A stretch of DNA of 18,051 nucleotides from Chloroflexota bacterium (GTDB lineage Bacteria > Chloroflexota > Dehalococcoidia > Lucifugimonadales > CATQGZ01): assembly GCA_027624995.1 (NCBI GenBank), contig JAQBTI010000014.1:1-18051 (forward strand), written 5' to 3'. Position 1 is the first letter of the stretch, and every line of letters starts with the position of its first letter. A program made the position numbers and the translations under genes. This document shows positions 15,488-18,051 of this stretch, piece after piece. Under the pieces are notes generated by a model that saw nothing but the letters and a program-made list of their open reading frames with translations, made no database searches and was not told the DNA's origin.

Positions 15488-16494
15488 ACGAACCGATCGA
15501 TACGCTGCTTGACCCGGTTCGTCGCCTTCTCCGTGGCTGCCACAAACGACGAGAGAGAGCCGGCTTCGTTTGGCCTCTCTAGGACATCAGCCAGTAGGCC
15601 AAGATTTTGGGCAACAATTTGGTTAGACGCCACTGCGGCATCAGCGAACGCGAAGTGTCGCTCTAAGGTCTCAATTGGACCCTGTTTCACGTGGATCAAG
15701 GCCAGCATGAGACTGTAGAAGTTGTATGAAGTCATCAGTGGACCCCGATGGGTATCCTCCCATCGCATGACATCGGAAAATGCGCCATCGAGGCACTCAC
15801 CGTATGCTGCCTCGTCGAAGCTGTCGTCGTGTCCCTTGTAGAAGTCATCGAGCTTGGGTTCTGAGGCGTTCCCTATCCCTTTCTCAATCGTGTAGAGAAT
15901 GTCTGTGAGCAGGGCCGCGTCGTTCATCCGGCTGAGCTGCCGCTCACTCAACACACCCATGTCTTTTAGCGCCTGGCCGTAACGCTCGGACATATTGACT
16001 ATGAACCACTTCAAAGTACCTTGGTAGGTGGCATGTCTCTTCTCCTGAGGGTTCAGCGGAACCGTGTACGAGTTGATCCGCCGGAATACCTGTCGGATTT
16101 CGGCCTCTGTAGCACCGACAAAAAGGTCTACACCTATCGGATACTCCAGAAACCTGTTCTGCTGTTCGGGTTCAAGTGTCGAGTAGGTGTTGCCAGCAAA
16201 GTCTCCCTTCCCAGACAGCTTGAGGGCATCGTTGTAGAAGTCCAAAATGGTCTGACTACGCTGTTGGCCGTCCACTATCTCCTTTATTGTTTTCCGGCTC
16301 TTCCGATCTGTCTTTTGGTGGAGCGCCAGTTTGGGCACAGGATAGCCCGACAGGACGGTGTCGATGAGGTATGAGCGCGCTGCGGTTGGCCATACCTTGG
16401 GCGACCTTTGATAGTCACGGTTCACCACTATTGTCCCTGCTGACATCTGTTGGCAGTACTCGGTGATTGTGTACGATGTCTGCGTTACCTGCAT
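15448..16494 (-). CDS. DUF262 domain protein (GmrSD/ParB-like nuclease-NTPase type)
   Basis: A 348-residue DUF262 protein. N-terminal motifs are NRDYQRSPKVWP (25-36), YLIDTVLSGYPVPKL (42-56) and the DGQQR signature in EIVDGQQRSQTI (73-83), followed by FRRINSYTVPLNPQEKRHA (137-155). DUF262 is the N-terminal domain of GmrS/GmrD restriction enzymes and of several phage-defence proteins, where DGQQR is important for NTP hydrolysis or nuclease activity. No DUF1524-type HNH motif is seen at the C-terminus; the rest is helical. Start ATG 16492-16494 lies just after a G7 tract (minus strand) that may act as the ribosome site. It is downstream of polA on the same strand and translationally coupled or overlapping with the HEPN-like gene, so the pair is one operon. 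Upstream, 16495-16627 holds a small hairpin but no gene. Confidence 0.88.
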   Translation of the reverse strand: MQVTQTSYTITEYCQQMSAGTIVVNRDYQRSPKVWPTAARSYLIDTVLSGYPVPKLALHQKTDRKSRKTIKEIVDGQQRSQTILDFYNDALKLSGKGDFAGNTYSTLEPEQQNRFLEYPIGVDLFVGATEAEIRQVFRRINSYTVPLNPQEKRHATYQGTLKWFIVNMSERYGQALKDMGVLSERQLSRMNDAALLTDILYTIEKGIGNASEPKLDDFYKGHDDSFDEAAYGECLDGAFSDVMRWEDTHRGPLMTSYNFYSLMLALIHVKQGPIETLERHFAFADAAVASNQIVAQNLGLLADVLERPNEAGSLSSFVAATEKATNRVKQRIDRFVWLCRALTEPLKT

Positions 16495-16627
16495 GGTGCC
16501 CCCCCGGCTGTGTGTTCTCTCGTAGCTACGGATGCCCCGCTCGTGTTGTGATCTCGCGGTGGTCGCAAGTTGCGCGAGTGCCCGGCTGATCTCTCGCCCA
16601 GAAAAAGGGCGATGTTGAGCACCCTCG

Positions 16628-18051
16628 CTACTCCATTTCGTCCCAGTTGTAACCGGTCTTGAGCTCGACCTCCAGCGGCACGGTCAACTCCATCGCCGAC
16701 GGCATGAGCTCCAGCATGATTCCCTTCATGCGTTCTAGCTCGTCCTGCGGTGCCTCAAAGATAAGCTCGTCGTGGACCTGAAGAATCATCATGGACCGCA
16801 GCTTCTCGGCGTCAATGCGGTCTTGTATTCGGACCATTGCGATCTTGATAATGTCGGCCGCGGTGCCCTGGATGGGCATATTGACTGCCATTCGTTCTCC
16901 GGCGGCGCGGACGTTATGATTGCTGGACTGGATCTCGTGGATGTAACGTCGGCGGCCCATGAGCGTCTCGACGTACCCCTGCTCCCGCACCGTCTGCTTC
17001 GTGGACTCGACGTATTCGCGGATGCCCGGGTACTTGGCGAAGTATGTTTCGATGAACGCCGCCCCATCTTCTGCTGAAAGGTTGGTCTGTCGACTGATCC
17101 CGAAAGCGCTGAGGCCGTACAGGACTCCGAAGTTCATGATCTTGGCAACCCGCCTCATTTCGTCGGTCACGTCACCGATGGGAACGCCGTAGACCGAAGC
17201 GGCGGTGGCGGTATGGATGTCCTCGTGCTGCCGAAAGGACTCGATAAGGCCGGGGTCACTTGACATGTGCGCCAGGATCCGGAGCTCGATCTGGGAGTAG
17301 TCGGCGCCCACTAGGGTCCAGTCGGGCGCGTCGCGGGCGACAAACGCCCGACGGACCTGGCGGCCAAGCTCGGTGCGCACGGGGATGTTTTGGACGTTAG
17401 GGTCGTTGCTGGACACCCGCCCGGTAGCGGACCCAACCTGGTTGTAGCTGGTGTGGATGCGGCCGGTGGTGGGGTTGACTAGGGCTGGCAGCGCATCGAC
17501 GTATGTCGACTTGATCTTCGAGACCTGGCGGTACTCCAGTATCTGGCCCAGCACCTCGTACGACTTGGGGTCGACGCCCTCGGCCTCTCCGCGGTCGAGG
17601 CGTTCTCTGAGCTGCTCTAGTGAGGACGCGTCGGTGGAGTATCCGTTTTGTATGCGTTTCGTTTTGGGCAGCCTGAGCTCGTCGAACAACACGCCGCCGA
17701 GTTGCTGGGACGAGTTCAGGTTGAACTCATGACCGACCAGCGCGTACATCCCGGTTTCGATCTCAGACATCCGTTCGCCCAACTCCGCGGACTTCTTGTC
17801 GAGCATGGCGGAATCGACCGAGACGCCGTCACGCTGCATTCGGACGAGCACGGGCACGAGAGGCATCTCCAGCTCGGCGAATGTCTCGCTGATTTCTTTA
17901 TCGCGGAGCTCAACCGCCAACTGTCCTCTTAGCCGCAGAGTGTAGGCCGCCTCGCCCGCCGCGTACTCAGCGGCCCTCTCGATGGGCGCCTGCGCCATGG
18001 TGATTCGCTTGCGGCCCGTGCCCAAGAGGTCGGATATCGGAGGCAGCTCCT
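16628..18051 (-). CDS. polA: DNA polymerase I, polymerase domain (5' part outside window)
   Basis: Family A DNA polymerase for repair synthesis and RNA-primer replacement. The frame is open through the right edge; about 473 residues are visible of a usual total near 900, so the 5' nuclease domain and most of the exonuclease-fold domain lie outside. Seen in order: the end of the exonuclease-like domain; thumb region YRQVSKIKSTYVDALP; SATGRVSSNDPNVQNIPVR; motif A DYSQIELR (about 17279-17302), holding the first catalytic Asp; motif B on the O helix, RRVAKIMNFGVLYG, with the dNTP-binding Lys and a Phe at the selectivity position that favours dNTP over ddNTP; GRRRYIHEIQS; and motif C VHDE near 16770. 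The C-terminus ends in the usual VELKTGYNWDEME. Whether proofreading residues exist cannot be seen. Intact and conserved, so the right end is ordinary chromosome. Confidence 0.97.
   Translation of the reverse strand, partial: ELPPISDLLGTGRKRITMAQAPIERAAEYAAGEAAYTLRLRGQLAVELRDKEISETFAELEMPLVPVLVRMQRDGVSVDSAMLDKKSAELGERMSEIETGMYALVGHEFNLNSSQQLGGVLFDELRLPKTKRIQNGYSTDASSLEQLRERLDRGEAEGVDPKSYEVLGQILEYRQVSKIKSTYVDALPALVNPTTGRIHTSYNQVGSATGRVSSNDPNVQNIPVRTELGRQVRRAFVARDAPDWTLVGADYSQIELRILAHMSSDPGLIESFRQHEDIHTATAASVYGVPIGDVTDEMRRVAKIMNFGVLYGLSAFGISRQTNLSAEDGAAFIETYFAKYPGIREYVESTKQTVREQGYVETLMGRRRYIHEIQSSNHNVRAAGERMAVNMPIQGTAADIIKIAMVRIQDRIDAEKLRSMMILQVHDELIFEAPQDELERMKGIMLELMPSAMELTVPLEVELKTGYNWDEME

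Noticed and set aside
16595..16611. Hairpin CGCCC-7-GGGCG after polA as an intrinsic terminator
   Set aside because: Stem is only 5 pairs and no T run follows in the direction of polA transcription.
1..18051. CRISPR arrays, riboswitches, rRNA genes, or a second copy of the tRNA-Gly 3' end as an att site
   Set aside because: No regular repeat-spacer pattern, no conserved riboswitch core and no repeated tRNA segment found when reading the sequence by eye; a computed search could still find diverged copies.

Overview
The window looks like a piece of a moderately GC-rich bacterial genome. The gene mix fits a Chloroflexota genome, most likely the SAR202/Dehalococcoidia group: D-aminoacylase-type amidohydrolase, DUF1800, NHL propellers, a ThDP enzyme, a D-2-hydroxyacid dehydrogenase, a DapA-like aldolase, a creatininase, and an acyl-CoA synthetase/ACP/PlsC fusion. 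This assignment is inferred from gene content only; no marker-gene comparison was possible.

Layout. 1-4888: an NHL lipoprotein on the minus strand, divergent from a plus-strand run of amidohydrolase, DUF1800 protein and soluble NHL propeller. 5073-9547: a small-molecule catabolism block. A ThDP enzyme and a hydroxyacid dehydrogenase (plus strand) converge on a DapA-like lyase and a creatininase-family hydrolase (minus strand). 9710-10711: a decayed shikimate kinase/3-dehydroquinate synthase fusion (aroK-aroB) that stops a few bases from the 3' end of tRNA-Gly(TCC) at 10718-10792. 10906-14195: a metallo-beta-lactamase-fold hydrolase followed by the synthetase/ACP/acyltransferase fusion. 14250-14743: the tail of an IS4-type transposase abutting a truncated membrane protein. 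14804-16494: a two-gene cassette of a DUF262 protein and a small protein with a HEPN-type RNxxxH motif. 16628 to the right edge: the polymerase half of DNA polymerase I.

The best candidate for a little-described system is the DUF262 + HEPN cassette. It sits between a mobile-element scar and polA and has the look of a nucleic-acid-targeting defence or toxin module; the function is inferred.

A second theme is damage. The hydroxyacid dehydrogenase, the synthetase fusion and possibly the first NHL gene carry single-base insertions in short C or T runs. The ThDP enzyme and shikimate kinase have internal deletions, and aroB and the membrane protein are cut off at tRNA or IS boundaries. The other genes (amidohydrolase, DUF1800, soluble NHL, lyase, creatininase, MBL, DUF262, HEPN, polA) read cleanly. 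The sequence alone cannot separate real gene decay from read or assembly error.
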